Below, one piece after another: positions 1-14,114 of a stretch of DNA of 64,000 nucleotides. The stretch is taken from positions 150,680-214,679 of the forward strand of contig JARBJD010000111.1 of NCBI GenBank assembly GCA_033064195.1, read 5' to 3'. This DNA comes from Blattamonas nauphoetae. Taxonomy: Eukaryota; Preaxostyla; Oxymonadida. The translations under genes and the position numbers were made by a program. The number at the start of each line of letters is the position of its first letter. Positions within the stretch are counted from its first letter, which is position 1. The notes under the pieces are model-generated. The model saw only the letters and a list, made by a program, of their open reading frames with translations. It was not told where the DNA came from and ran no database searches.

Positions 1-3000
1 TTGTTCCATTGTGCAATTTGAGCATCGTCAGTAAGAAGGTGGAGGACGTCGATTCCATCTGAGAGTGGAATGTTGTTCTTCTTCATGAATGGAATCCACT
101 TGTTTTCGAGAAGATCAACACGGTATTTCTTTGTGAATGGTCCAACATAGCTGATGAAAGCAGAAGCAAGAAGGACATCTCCAACAAGAGTGGTCTCTTG
201 CTTTTTGAATGCATCCACATTTTCTCTCCAACGAACAGCTTCAGATGCCAGACCGTTCACCAATCGATGAGCAAGATCCAATTTGTTTTGGGTTTCTTGA
301 GCCTGTGCAATCACACGATTCTTTTCATCCGTTGCGGCTTGGAATTCGTCAGTCAATGTTTGGAGTTTCTTGTTCAGTTTGGCAACTTTTGACTGGACAG
401 CCTCAAGTTTGGTCTTGGCTTCCGCAAGTGTTGCCTGAGCTTCGGCGAGTTTCTCTCTCTTTGGTTGAACTTCTTGGTAGATGTAGTAGTATTTGACAAT
501 GTTCACAACCCAACGACAGAGACCGGCAGCGGCAACTGATTTCTTTGCGATAGCGTCTCCGTTGAAGGACTCCTTGTCAACGTACGGTTGAACAGCTTTG
601 AGGTTGGCTGGTGGGATGTGATCCTTGTCGAATGTAATCAGAGAATCCAAGAATTTATCGACTTGTCCCATGAACTTCTTCACGTTGTTCCATGAGAGGT
701 CTTTGATCACACCTGATGGTGGAGACATCAGAATCATCACAGTGGCACCAACATCCATGACATCTGGTGGTGGTGAGGCGAGAGATTTCAACTCTGTCAA
801 GTTGGGCTTGTTGAGAGTGTTGAGAGCAGCCTCAGCTTCAATGATAGCTGGCTCAGCACGAGCAAGTTCGGTTTGGCAATCCTGTTCCTGAATGGAAACT
901 TCTCTCGCAATGACGTTAGCCTTTTCTTCTTCAACTGTCGCAATTTTCTGCTCTTCTTCGACGACAACGGTTTCTTGTCCGACTCTTTCCAGAAGAGCAT
1001 CAGCGTCTTGTTGCTTCTGTTCCACAACCTTCTGTTCACGAACAAGTCTGTCCTGGAGTTCAGCCACTTGTTTCGATGTGTCCTCAAGCTTGATCAAACC
1101 ATTGTCGAAACGTTCGATCTTCTTCTCGATTTCATTACGTTTCGACTCAAGCATATTCTTGTACAGGTTGATAAGTTCAAGGAAAGATTTTGGAGTGGTA
1201 TAGTTGTATCGACGCTCAGATGCAAGGAAGTGCTCGCTGACTTCGTTGACTGTGAGGTTGGTGTATGCCATGAACTGGCAAACAGCTTCTTTCTCTTCAT
1301 CTGAACCAAGTTCAACATCTGCCAGGAAACGTCGAGCAACAGAAAGAAGTGCTTCTTGTGGCCATGGATGGAACCAATCGATTGAAGTTGAGGAACAGAG
1401 ACCAGGGAACTTTCTGGCACGTTGACGGAACGCATCACCGACAGGAGAGAAGCAGAGGATGAGATGGAGGTTATTTTTCACTCGATCGATGAAGAAGTTG
1501 AGGCAATTGTCACGTGTTGGTGGGACACCACTTGCTTTTGTGTCTGTCGTGACAGCTCCAACAATTTGATCGATTTCTTCGGTTACAAACAGGTCTGCAA
1601 CCCATCCAGAAGACAGGATATCGTTGATGTAAATGAGGAAGCCTTCATGAACAATTTGGGTATCTGTGAAGAGCCAAACAGTCTGTTGATCCTTAAGACC
1701 TGCTTTGTTGAACAATAATTTGAGATCTTCCTTCAATTCACTGATACCATATGTGGACGAGATGGTGATTTGGAACACATCATAGTTCTGGATGAACGAA
1801 GCAAGACGAGCGAGAGATTGTTTACCTGATCCTCCGACACCAACAAGCATTGCATGTCCACTTGGTCGATCGATAATTCTGGCGATACGCGCAACATGAT
1901 TCATGGCATCTTCGAAGAGCACAAGATCCATTGTGGCGTTCGCTTCATTGTATTGATCAAGAGATTCTTCCAAGATCTTCTTCAAACCATCCAATCCTCC
2001 AGAGATCTCGTTGTACGAGCGAGTTCCATAACCCTGCGAGAACGGAGAGAAGCACAGTGGCCTTGCTGCTCGTGATTCTCGGTCACCGACGTCACTGAAA
2101 TTGGCGTCGAGAACTTGTTCCATGTGATTGTCAAATGTCTTCATTTCATCGAAGGAAACGAGACGATCAGAGTAGACTCTTTCCGACTCGTGGCGCCACA
2201 TTCGACATAATTGGATCGGGTTCTTAATCAGTTCTGGGACGGCTTGTTGGAGACCTCCAAGAATATTGGCCAGATCTCGAAGGTTGAACTGATAATGGAA
2301 CTTGATGGCAGTTGGGAGGAATGTCTGTCCAACTCGTTTGTGTAACTCCATCATTCCATTCACAATCTTTGGAACTGTACGCTGAATATTTGACGTGAAT
2401 CCCTGTTGAGCAAAGTGGCCTTCAAGGAGAGTACTGAGAATTCGTTTGATGTTATCTGGTTCTGGGAAGGTGACACCAAAGACAACGAAATGGCGCTGCA
2501 GACGTGGATCAATGTTGAATGAACCAGTTGTTGGGTTCATGGCGCAGACATATTGGCAATCAACAACTTCTTTCGGGAACATCTTTTGACGATCGTACCA
2601 ATGATGATAGTCAATGTGCATTCTCATCAAGGTGTGGGGTGCCTGTGTTCCGTAGAGATCGACCTCTGGCATGTTCAGATCGTCGATGAAGAAGATCAGA
2701 CGTTTGTTATTTGGTGGGCCAAAGCGACGACCAATCTTAATGAGGGGTTGTTCGAGAATGAGTTGTAGATCCCTGGAATCCGTTTGGAAGTTGAAGTTCA
2801 TCGACACATTCATGTATCGATCTTGCGGGAGGGCCTTCAGACGGTTTTTGATGAGCATGGTCTTTCCACTACCTGCACCTCCACAAAGGAGGACTGGTCG
2901 GCCAAGTTCAAAGAACTGGTCCATCCAGTATTGTGTGCGAACTGTCTCAACGGTTGGGACAAGAATACTTGGAAGTGGGAGTTCTGGGTCATGTTCATAT

Positions 3001-6000
3001 TCTGGGACAAGCTCCGTCCATGGAGTCCACTTGACTGTCTCCGCATCGAGATAGTAGTCGAAGACTGTTCCGGCTTCTGGGAATTTAATGGTTTTCCATT
3101 CTGATTTCCACCATTTGTTGAACTCGACACGGCAGTCTCTGACCTGATCAACAAGAAGGGCGCTTCCGAAGGACCAGATACAGGCGAACACGAAGAACTG
3201 TTCAATGACGTCCTTGTCCATTTGAGCAACCTTGGGAGTGATTAGGAGTTCGAGAATCGAGCAGAGAGTCGAAACCATTGAGAAGTCAAATGTGGGGACG
3301 ATGTGTTTGAAGTTCTTCTTGATGTAAGTCAGAGATGGCCCAACATATCGATCAAAGAGAACGACGAGGGTGTTGCGAAGGGATGGGTTTTCTTGTCTCT
3401 CAATCCAGCACTGCACATAGGGATTCCAACCGACATCAGTTTCGTTGATGAAGAGAATACCAGCGCGAGACACTGTGGCTGGAGAGCCATACTTGATATG
3501 TCCGATCTCAAAGAGAAGACGCATCCATGGATGAAGAGGAATACGCTCGTTGGAAGCAAGGGTAAGAATCTTGTTGTCATCCATGACAGTGTTGAGGGAT
3601 TCAATCCACATGGGATCAATATCTCCGTCGAGAATGATCCATTTTGGTTCTTGATCAGGGACCTCAGCGAGATCGCGCATGATAGAGGAGAACAAGCCAT
3701 CATGCCATTCACGTGTTGATGGAGTCTGGTATCCGAACAATTCGTGGTTGGACACGGCCTTGGGGTTGATGTCGGGAGTCACACATTTTGCCCCGAGATG
3801 GTCCTGAGCACGAGCGAGCATCTTCCACACCTGCGTCTTGGATGAGCCTGGTGGTCCGATGATAAACACAGAGTGACGCACATCCAGAAGCTCCTGCAGT
3901 TGGACAACTTTGAGGATGAAGTTTTCTTCGGGAACAAGCTTGTTCTTGATAGTGACTGTCTTGATGGCTTTCTCGAGGTTGGGGTTGATTTTACGAGGAG
4001 CTTGTTGTTTCGGGAACAAATCTCCAATCAGACCCATGAAGACTTCCACATCCTCAGTAACAATCTTTGGAAGGTTGAAATCACGAAGGGCTCTCATCAG
4101 AATGACCTCTTCAGGAAGCTCTGGATCGGCACGCTTCAACGAACCAGCAACCACAAGCACAGACTTGATGGCACGAAGACCCCAATCGTAGTGATCCTGC
4201 TTTGAAAGAAGTTCCTTGTTGAGCGAGTACAGAGTTGTGAATTTCTTGGCAAGTTCGCGGGCATCGAGGAAACCTTCAGCCATAAGCATAATTTCACAAA
4301 TGAGGAGGAAATCGGGGACGACCATGGACACAGGACGGAAGAGAGCTTTCAAGTTCTCTGGAAGTTCTGTTCGGCCTGCGTAACCTGGGTTCATTGTGAT
4401 GAAGATTCCGCAAGTTGGGATAAGAGAGATGTCTTCATTGAGGAAGTCGAATCGTGGATTTCCGGCGCGGATTCCATCGAGGATACTCTTCACTTGTGAG
4501 GCGACCACAGAGAGCACTTCAACGGAGATACGGTTGAACTCGTCGAAGCATCCCCATGCTCCTGAACTGGCAAGTCCCTTGAAAATGTTTCCGAGAGATT
4601 GGTAATCCATCTGCTCTGAGCAATTGAAGACATATGTCATGACAGCGAGAGATCGTCCAAGATCCTTCACGGTTTCTGTCTTTCCTGTTCCAGCAGGTCC
4701 TGCGGGGGAACCACCCATGATAAGATGGAGAGCTTGGGTGAGGGTGATGTAGCATCGATCGGTCAGTGGGGTAACCACAAGACGTGAAGTGTTTCCGAGA
4801 TATTCGTAGCTGTAATCGAACTTAGCATCGCAAATGAAGCACTTGCAGCTTTGAGAGTCTTCATCCCACGTCAAACGCAGTTGGGACACCCATGCGAATT
4901 GTTGGGAGTTTTCAACTTTGTCACGGATCAAGTTGGCAACCACATCTCGAGCATGCACATCGAGTGTGATGACTGTCATAAGCTTTTGACGATCGAGTTT
5001 ACTGAGTTGGGTTTGTGTCTTCTGAACAAGAATGTTCAAGCGTTGTTGCTGCTTCTTGTTGTAGTCTTTCAGGGCGTTTTCGTTTCCTTCTTCGAGTGAC
5101 TCAAAGGCCATTACGACTTCAGTGTTCCAGAAAATTGATCCAGTCACGAGGGCAATCTGTGCGCAAACAGAGAAGATGAACTGATCCTGAGTGGTTTCTT
5201 CGAACGAGGAGACACCATCGCCAAGGTGAGTACGGAGAGCAGCTCTCATACCGTCGACGGTTTGGTTGAGCCACTCTTCAACGGTTCCTGTGCAGTCAAC
5301 AGGAGACGGCCATGGAACTTCTTCACCTTCCTTGGAGATCATACCAATAATGGTGTTGGTATAGCCACGTCCCGGTTCATCAGCAAGTTCGGCATCATCC
5401 AGGGGCTTCCCGGCGGCTTCTGCTTCTTCCTTCTTTCGCTTCTTCTCTTCTTGGTAGCGTTTTTCTTCTTCCTCTTCTTCGGGAGTAAGTTCTTTCTTCT
5501 TGAAGATGAACTTGCGAATGTTGTCGTACAATTTTGGCATGTGGTGCATGACTGCATGAGGATTGGCTCCTTCCGAGAGAATGTTGAGCAAATCGGCGGC
5601 AGAGAGGAAATAGAAACGTGGGAATGCACGACGTTTTGTTTCAAGATAGATCTGAAGTGATTTCTCGCAAAGGGAGAGCATGTCTTGGAGGCGCTTGAAC
5701 TTGGTGTACAATCCTTCACGATTGCAGCATTCGACAGTGTTGGGGACTTTGACTGACTCGTTCATCATTTCAATCCATTCATCGTTGATCATCACAAAAC
5801 GTTCTGCATCTTCAGGAAGCTGAGATTTGATATCAGCAGAGCCAATGAAAATGTTTTCAAGATTCTCCCAGGTCGTCTGGACTTCCAGCCAGATGGTCAA
5901 GACCTGATCGACAACCGACAGTTTTGTCTGCCATGTCTGGAGATCCGCGAGGAAGTTGGCGACATGCTTTTGAGCCATGTTGTTTGAAACTTTGACCTGA

Positions 6001-9000
6001 TCTTCTTCAAGCTGTGTGATGACGTCATCCAGTCCACCAAGAATGAAGTGTCCGGTTCGACCGTGCTGTGTGAAAACAAGATCAAGGGAACTCCAGGTCT
6101 TGTCAATATCTTTCAAGAACTTCTCGATGATCTGTTCTTTTCCAGCCTTTTCGACGACTTCGTTCACATCATCAGCAATCTTGTGGAGCTCGAGATCGAC
6201 CATGGACTGAAGTGTAAAGTCGGGGCCAATGGTGAATTCTTTGCCGCAGAGCTGCATAACTTCCTTCCAATGATGAGCGCGCATGCTTGGTGACCGAAGC
6301 TGCGACACGAGTGGCATGAGAGAGGAGAATGTTTTCATCGTGGCATCAAGTTCATTGTAGATTTTCCACGCACGAACAGGTTTGGGCAATGTCCTGACTT
6401 CTTTGGCGAAGGCCTTAAACTTCTCGTCAATTGTGTTTGTATCGATCTTCTCCCAAACGGTCTTCTTCCATTCGTCGAGTTGAGCGATGATCATGTCAAT
6501 CGTATCCCACAATCCCTTCAACATCAGAAGATCGACCTTGCACTCAGGGATGAGGTCGTACTCGTGTTTTGTGATTTCGAGCATTTCCTCGCGAGACTGG
6601 ATATCTGCTGCTTGTTTCTCGAGAAGAAGAATGGCTTGGAATGTGTCGTCCATTTGATTGTACGCTTGATCTGGTGGAGTTGAGAAGTTGAACATCTCAG
6701 CTTGACGGAACTTCTCTCTAAAGTCGGCAACATGAATGTGGAATGCATCCATCTGTGCCTGAACGACTGTGCGTTCTTTGGCAATCATCGGTTGAAGGTT
6801 GTCCTTGACATTGTACGATGAACGTTTCAGACGATTCCATGCGATTGGTAAGTCTTCGAGTTTTTGGAGCGTCGCTGAATCCATGTTAATGTTGAACTTC
6901 TTCAGGAGAGCGACTGTATCCAGCAGCGGTCCGAACATGGCATCCGTCTTTTCAGTTCGAATGCGGAGTTCATTGAGGACTTCAAGTGCTTCGTAGAGTG
7001 TTTCCTGAGTAAAGTCCCGCTTCAGAGCTGTGTTGACCTTGTCAATGAAAGAAGAAAGGTCGTCAAGAGAAGAGCTGATTGTGTTTTGGAGGTGAGTGAT
7101 GTATTTGTTGGACCAGCGGTCGATGAGCTTCAGCACAGATTGTTTTCCTTTCTTGGCATCTCCCTTCAGCCACTTGAAGCGAGAGTTTTCGTTCATAACA
7201 AGAACCTTCTCTGTGAGTTTCTGCAGAAGCTTGACTTCGGATTCGTAGTCGGCGAGTGAAGTGTGATAGATGCCGTCGTCTTCCTGGATTTCTTGTTTTG
7301 CTTTTCCCTTTCCTTTTCCTGTTTGTTGTTGCTGCTGTTGTTTCTTTTCATCATCAGAGGCTTTCTTCTCAACGAGTGATCGCAGTGCGCCTTTGAGGAA
7401 TGTCTCCACTTGCGGACCTTCTTGAAGGAAGATTTCGAATGTTGGGTCGATCTTCTTCTCCCAGAGGAAGGAGATATCGTTGAACTGGTTCTGAAGTTCT
7501 GCAAGAACAGTGATGGAGGTTTCGACAGTTGACATGACTTTCTCACGGAGGGCTTGAAGTGCAAGGTTTGATTCCATCTCAACAAGATAGTTCTCGCCTT
7601 GGTCGGGGTCGAGTTGGTGGATGACGAACGATGCTTGGAAGAATCCATCCAACCATTTCTTGACAATGTTGCGGAGGGACCCCTCAGTCTCGGCATCCTG
7701 TTTGACAGACGGGACGAACTCGAGGAGGAGGTTTCCAATTGGAGTGTCGCTTTGTTTCTTGACTTTCTTGCCTTTGACCTCTTCTTCTGGTGGAGCACCG
7801 TCATCGATGAGCTGCAGGCTGATTTCGAACATGGGATCGTCTTGGGACGATTGCATCATACGAAGAAGGTGTTCCAATGACACACGGATGACTCGGCTCA
7901 GACCTTCGATGATAAGACGGCTGATGAGGTTCAAATAGTCCTTCCAGAGATCTTCATCAGTGGGGTTTTCAAAGATTTCCTTGCTTTGTTGGACAAGTTT
8001 GTGAATCTCTTCTCCACCACGCTTGATTTCTTCGATACGTGCCTTGATTTTGTCGTTGACATCTTGCGGGTTGATCATCTTTCGATCCTTTGGATCACGT
8101 TTGAACATCGGTGTGGCCCATGTCTTGAACTTGGTCGCAATCTCCTTGAGATTGGCATGAGCTGCATTGAGCTTGTTGTAGACAGCTCCAACAGATTCGT
8201 CGATTTGGGTGAGATATGCAGGAACTCCTTCGCTCTTCCAGTTGAGTTGAGCGAAGCCTGGTTCAAGTTGTTGGAGGGCAACTTCCATCTGGTTGCGGAT
8301 GAGTGGTTCTTCCTCTGGAAGAATGTTGTCGACAAGCCAATTGAAGCGTTCGACGACAGAAGTGAGAGATCCAGTGTAGTTCTGGAATACCTCGCTTTGT
8401 GAGAAGATTGATTCTGCTGTTTGGGGAACTGGAATTCCAACGCTCTTCAAGTAACGAACTTCACGAAGAAGAGCAACGAGAACTGGGTCGAAGTTAACCG
8501 AGATTCTGAAGTATTGGGCGGTTTCAGCGTTGGGGTCCTCTTCCTTCTTGAGGAGCGGCAGATCGAGCTTGTCTGTAGTTTGCTTCTCGATCTCTTCAGA
8601 CCAGGCGTAGTAGCTGTCAGTTTCGTACTTGTTGAGGCAGTCCATGAGTGACTTGAACTGGGCGAGTGTCTCCTGACCCTTCACCGACTCCATCAATTCA
8701 GGTTCGTGAGAGATGAAGGCCTCCATCGATGGCTCGATTCTGTTGCAGAGTGAGCGAACCCACCAGATGCGTCCAGCGAGTGGTGGGAGATTCAGGAAGT
8801 TTGGTGGGTGATCTTTGTTTGCGTTGAACGTCTTCTGAGTGTCGATGACTTCCTGTCCGAACAAGTCAAACAGTTTCTGGACCTTCAATTGCATGTCATT
8901 GCGAGCCTCTTCGTTGCTGAGGAGCTCGTCAAATGAATCGATCGTCTTGAAGGCACCAACAGCCGATTGTTCGCTTTCCAAGGACTCAGCAACAATCGAA

Positions 9001-10671
9001 GAAATGCGTCGTTCCCAGCGACGAGACTTCTCCTTGTAGAGCTGAGCATCCTTGGTGAATTCAGTGTCTTCGGGATCCAGGCAATCATAGGTGGACTGTT
9101 GGAACTGGTCGTACATTTGCTGGAATTCTTCGTAGATGGCCATGAGGCGTTGAGATAGTTCTTCTCCCTTCGGGCCGCCCATTTCAATCTTCTCCATGCG
9201 GAAGAAACTCACAAAGGACGTGACGATTTTCTTCAATTCGTTGATTCTGACGAGAACAACTTCAATTCTGGAGAAGACGAGATCGTTGTCGATCTTCCAG
9301 GGAGCGGATGGGATCTTTTTTGCAGAGAAGGCAGCATGTGAATGAACAGCCTTCTTCCACTTCTTGATAGCGTCGATAACTTCTTCGAGGCGAGGGAGAA
9401 CGTCGCCGGGTTCTTGCTTGAAAACAGAGGAAGAATCGGCATGTTGCCTGACCATTTCAATCAGGTCGTTTCCAACCTCCTTGATAATTGTGGTGAGAAA
9501 TGAGGGTGTGCGGAGATTTGCTGCATTCATCCAGATAAGCAGGATTGTGTGGAGGATTGGGGTATACATTTTTGGGATTTCCTGGAACTCAGTTGCATCA
9601 AGTGAGAACATTTCAAGGTGCGGGAGGAGAGTTTCCAGATACCTGACGGTATCGCTGGCAACTGTGAGAGCTTCTGCGGTATCTTCGTAAATTGTGCGAT
9701 ATGCAGGGAAGTAAGAATTCTTAAGTCGTTCGAGGATAACACCAATGCGACGGAATGGGAGTGATTCGAGTTGCTCCATAATAGCAGTCAGGTTATTCTC
9801 CTTTTTTTGCCAAAATTCAATCTCAGCTGTTGGGCTTGGGTTTTTGCCGCTTGTGAATGCTTGTGAGATGTTCTGATCAATAACAGCTTTGATTTGATAT
9901 GACCACTCAATAACTGAAGATTCAATTGAATGGATGAATTCTTTTGAGAGAGTTCGAACATCAGGTGTTTCTTGAGATTCGAGGGGTGAAACACTGCGAC
10001 CGGTGTAGTCATCAGTTTGGGATGATTGAGGGGGAAGTTGGGGAAGTGAGAGGAGTGTTTGTCCCTGAGAAAGATGGATGAAATTGAGAATAAACCTTGG
10101 TTCTTCCAACAAGGACTTGGGTTTCTGCTGAGAGTTTATTGAAATTTTGAACAACATCTTGTGCAATAACTTCTGGAATTGGCTGTGCTTTTTGATGATT
10201 CTTTGCCATAGGTAAGAAAACTTCTTCAAGGAGGAGATTGAGTTGTTCGATTGGCTGTGCGGCAAGATCATTCACAAAAACTTCTTTATTCATGTCATCA
10301 GGTTGAAGAACATCCTTTGTCTTGACAAAGTACACAGCCTTCTTTTTCATTGCATCGGGGAAGGTAGTTGAGGCAAACATCTCATCTTTTGCGGATGTGT
10401 AGACGATGAGGATTTTTGCATCACGAAATTCCAAAAAGTCGTTGATAGCTTGTCTACAGGGAAGGAAAAAAGAAATAAATGAGTGAAAGATTTGGAATTC
10501 GAATTGTGGAATCAGGAACGAAGAAAAATTCAAATCAAAATGATCATGCTTGCTTGTCTCATCTTGGGTGATTCTCATGAGTTTATCTCCCTTAACTTTG
10601 AGAGTGTAACTCACACGCTCTGTGATCCATTCTACACGTGGATCCAGTCGCTGCTTCTTGTCGTCTGACAT
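1..10671 (-). CDS. Axonemal-type dynein heavy chain (3' part beyond window)
   Basis: This is the motor subunit of a flagellar dynein. Reading down the minus strand there is a DHC tail (from about 10.0 kb), a linker, then four P-loops in the dynein order. They are AAA1 GPAGTGKTETVKDLG near 4.70 kb, AAA2 GPPGSSKTQVWKML near 3.85 kb, AAA3 GGAGSGKTMLIKN near 2.86 kb and AAA4 GVGGSGKQSLA near 1.83 kb. The charged stalk coiled coil lies at about 1.3-0.3 kb, and the window ends in the AAA5 entry (LTDDAQIAQWNN). A 31-nt GT-AG intron lies at 10065-10095, and the rest of the in-window gene appears to be one exon of more than 10 kb. A 96-nt GC-AG intron at 10454-10549 is likely, because it removes residues that interrupt the tail's N-terminal block. 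I prefer the start at 10671 (MSDDKK). An upstream in-frame ATG at 10749 would overlap the divergent neighbour. Axonemal class, possibly outer arm, is inferred from motif style. Confidence 0.93.
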
Positions 10672-10714
10672 GTGAAGCAACGGTTGAGACTGTGATGTGG
10701 GGTTGATCGATGAA

Positions 10715-12069
10715 ATGACAGATAATTCTGTTTTTGTCATCGGAAACAAGGGATCTGGTCGAAAGCATCTCTTAAAAGGTTTTCTTGTTCTTGTTCATGG
10801 CATTTTTCTAGCTTTGACCAAGTTATCAATCATCTCCCACACCACGCCCAATCTATTCAATATCACAACAAAATACTATTCTGCCCAAATCAATCTGCAC
10901 TTATGTGATCCAACTGAAGCAATATCCCGCCTTCCTGCGATCAAGCAGGCGCAAGCCATCTTTTTCTGTTTCGATCATTCACAGGTGTCTTACTCATTTA
11001 TTCCAAGAAATTTCTTCTTGCATTGAATGCTACCATAACACTTTTTTGGTTTTGTTCAGAAAACGCCTCAATTTTTTCATGATATTCAACCATTCATCAA
11101 GATTATCCGAGGTGAGGCAGATTCGGAAGTTTTTGGCCTTATATCGATGAGCAATTATCATGATTCTGAGGCATCGAAACAAAAGGAGAGGGATGGGAAA
11201 GCTGCCGATATAACCCCTGTGGATTTTGATGAATGGTGCGATGAACTCTGGATCGAATTCATCGATTGCAATCTCAACACTCCGTCAAAGCAGATCTCTG
11301 ACACACTTGATTCCGAATCCAGATTGACTTGTTTACTTCTTTATCCTCATGTTACATTGGCTAGTTGAGAAAGAAGGGGTTGACAGAGTTCAGGAACTTC
11401 TTGAGTGTGTCTCATGGCCCAACAAAACGCAATACAGTCTCTTCACCTTTTTTTCACCTTTCACAGCCAAGAAGACAAAGTATGAAAAGAAAATGGAAGC
11501 TCTCCATCCTGAAACAGCCAAGAAGTACTCTTCCACCAGCACCCCCAAACAAACTCCTGCCTCAAATGTCATCGAAACAAGCACTAAACCGTCTTCTGGA
11601 TCAGCAATTCATGTGAATCCCCCCACCTCGACAGACACCCTCCTTCACACACTCTCCACCCTCAAAAGCCCCCCACATCAACAAACATCCCCATCACCTC
11701 TCGTTCCGCTTCCCTCACCCGGGTTGTCGGTGCTCAATCCGTCCTCAGCGTCGCATTTCCTCCCTTTGGCCCCAAACACGACATTGATCAAGCAGCAGGT
11801 CCAGGCCTGTGCAAACATGAATGTCTACAATCTGGCCGCGATGGTCTCAGCTGTATGTCGCATCTCTCTTCATCACCTTTCATCGTCAGGAAATATCTCT
11901 TCCACATGCTGCGTGCCCGCTGTGGTCGACAGAGGGGCTCACTGCCAATATTGCTCGGATCAAGGCTCACTCGAAGCGACTCGAGGGTGATGCCAAACAC
12001 CTTTTTGCTCTCAAAATTTCAATCTTGACCGACAAACTCATGGATCTTGATGAGAAGAAGCCAGATTGA
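10715..12069 (+). CDS. Alpha/gamma-adaptin-binding p34 (AAGAB)-like protein
   Basis: This is probably a clathrin-adaptor assembly chaperone of the p34/AAGAB/Irc6 family. The N-terminus has a G1-like loop (VIGNKGSGRK), followed by a TTKYYSAQINL block that matches the family's KYYSADINL signature. Further on are VDFDEWCDELWIEF and EKEGVDRVQELLECVSWPN, typical of the p34 C-terminal block, then a Ser/Pro/Thr-rich linker and a short helical end. I place five GT-AG introns at 10779-10811, 10985-11059, 11331-11364, 11437-11466 and 11853-11889. The six exons then sum to 1146 nt (381 codons plus TGA) with no internal stop. The start codon lies about 43 bp from the preferred dynein start, so the two genes probably share a bidirectional promoter. 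The family call rests on motif memory; the exon model is strong. Confidence 0.78.
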
Positions 12070-12134
12070 AATCACTTGTTTTGCTTTATTTTGAAAGAAT
12101 GAATCGAAGCACAACTCTCGTGAATGAGTATGGT

Positions 12135-14044
12135 TCAAAATTCGTATAATTCCTTCCCACTCGCAAGAAGTCGCTCCACACCCTCCTTGACGAACTGAGC
12201 AGTCAAGGGGATGGGTGACCAGAGAAGCTTGTGATAGTGGATAGCCAGAGACATTGTCGACGACGGGTGGTAGTGGATTTGGAGCGGGATCTGTGCTGAG
12301 AGTTCCGTGATGTGGTGAAGAAATGGAAGAGAATAGCGGCGCTTAAGAGGCGGCAGAGGGCGAACATTCGGTCGGGGAATCAGTTGAGTGGGAGAAGGGA
12401 GTTCGGGGGGAGGCTGAAGGCGCCTTTGAGCGTGAAGGTCGGCAGCACGGCAGCGTTTAGCGTGTCCGTCCTTCTCAAACACCTGACGGAAGGCGATCGG
12501 AGCTGGCGAGGGAAGGGCAGGCTTCGCAGGTCCTCCAGGCTGGCCACGATTCATCTGGTCCCCTGGCAGAGGGAAGCTTCGGTAGTCGTGGCGTGGCAGA
12601 GGTTGGAATGAGCTGGTCATGAGTGTTGGCTTGAGGGCCCAGGTTGTCTCTGTTTTGACCATTTTCTCGCCGCCATCTTTCGTTGTGACGATATTCTTGT
12701 CCGCTGCCTTATTGACAACATCGTAGAGTGCTGCAATGTCGGTTTTGATTGGACGGAATGAGCGTGCAAAGAGGCCATTGTTCATCGGCGCGTGTCGTTC
12801 AAAAGTGAACAGCTCTTCCTCCACGTGTTCTGTGACAATTGGGAGAGCGGTGTCCACACAACGGAGGATGTCACTGCCGATCACTCCTGTCCCAGTCGAG
12901 GCAAGTCCGACGGTTGGGACAACGAGGTCGGACAAACTCTTCAACTTCGACGTGCTCTGGCGGAGGGCCAGTGCGTCCTTCCGAGAACTTCCTGTGTTCC
13001 ACCATCGATCAATTCCGAGTGGTTTGGCTTGAAATTGTTCCGAGTCGTTGGATCGATCGTTTGGGTCTGGAAAATTGAGGTGGAGAGAGTGGGCTCGTCT
13101 GACATCCAAAGCAGCTATCGTTATGATGCCTACCAATTCCCAAGCAATGAAACTCATCAAGTCAATACAATTTGGTCCCAAAGTGAAGTTGAGCGGAGCT
13201 GGGAGAGTGTACCCTTTGGCCTGTTTCTTCGCCCCCAGTCCTGTCACCCATTCAAGGAATTTGGCTGGGTTTGTCTGAGCAAATGTTCCCTCCCGTGATT
13301 GGGAGAATAGTGCATATTCGCTTTGTGTCATTGATTTTGTTATTGTTTCAGAAGATGGAACCAGTGTGAAGTTGAAAGGGATGCGATAGGCTGAGAGGAA
13401 AAATGGCGAAGACTGAGGCAGTGTGTTGTTTTGGATGTGATAAAAGCATCGAGCGTTGACAATTGAGGTCGAATCAAAGCCAAAGAGGGACATTGGAGTG
13501 GGTGGTGATGTTTTGACATGTTTTCTTTTGTTTGAAGGCTTTGTTGCTTCTTTGAGCAAAGAGTCTGGGAATGACTCTTCAAAATCGTCAAAAGTGTCGG
13601 TTGACTGTTGGCTGGTTATCATTTGGCTTGTCTGACTATCTGAATCTTGATTGCTTTTTCTGACTGATTTCCAGCTAAAATATTCTTTTAATCGATGAAT
13701 CTTTTGAGTATTTTTCCTGAAACATATGCAAAAATCCTAAAACACATATGTTGAGGATGAGAGGGAACAAACATCGAGCGTAAGGAGCGACTTATTGTCT
13801 GGTCGGTTTTTTGCGTATTGAATCGCTGAAAGAAGCTGAAAATCAAAAAAGAAGTCCATAAAACAGTCAGAAAGAAAGATAAAGCAAATAAAATTGTTGA
13901 TACCAATCTGAAGAGTGAGGAACGGAGGACATTTGAGATGGTTAGGACGGTGTCTTGGTCTGATTCAATATTGTCTCCAAACGAATACATAACCCTGGAT
14001 ATTTCTCGGTTCGGATATTGATGTTCAAATTCAGACCGGTTCAT
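12135..14044 (-). CDS. SPT3-like SAGA subunit
   Basis: Spt3 is a TBP-interacting histone-fold subunit of the SAGA coactivator. The N-terminal histone-fold half reads RVMYSFGD, then VLRSSLFRLLLSAIQYAKN. After the second intron comes LTLDDFCICFRKNTQKIHRL followed by EYFSWKSVRK, which closely parallels the family's [28 protein letters not shown]-type block. The C-terminal half has the hydrophobic helix DLMSFIAWELVGIITIAALDV, then a proline-rich stretch. Introns at 13836-13903 (68 nt) and 13737-13772 (36 nt) give 1806 nt of coding sequence, or 601 aa ending in TGA. Without the splices the histone-fold half and the long C-terminal part look like two separate genes. The assignment is good for the histone fold and weaker for the C-terminal half. 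Confidence 0.8.
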
Positions 14045-14114
14045 CTCAGAATGTAAAGTTACGAAGAAAGGGAACTTTTGTTTTCATTGATTCATTTCGA
14101 AGTGAGTAATCTTA

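Noticed and set aside
7193-7804. 203-codon Lys/Ser/Arg-rich frame on the minus strand
   Set aside because: Out of frame with the dynein heavy chain that occupies the same strand; composition is a frame-shift shadow.
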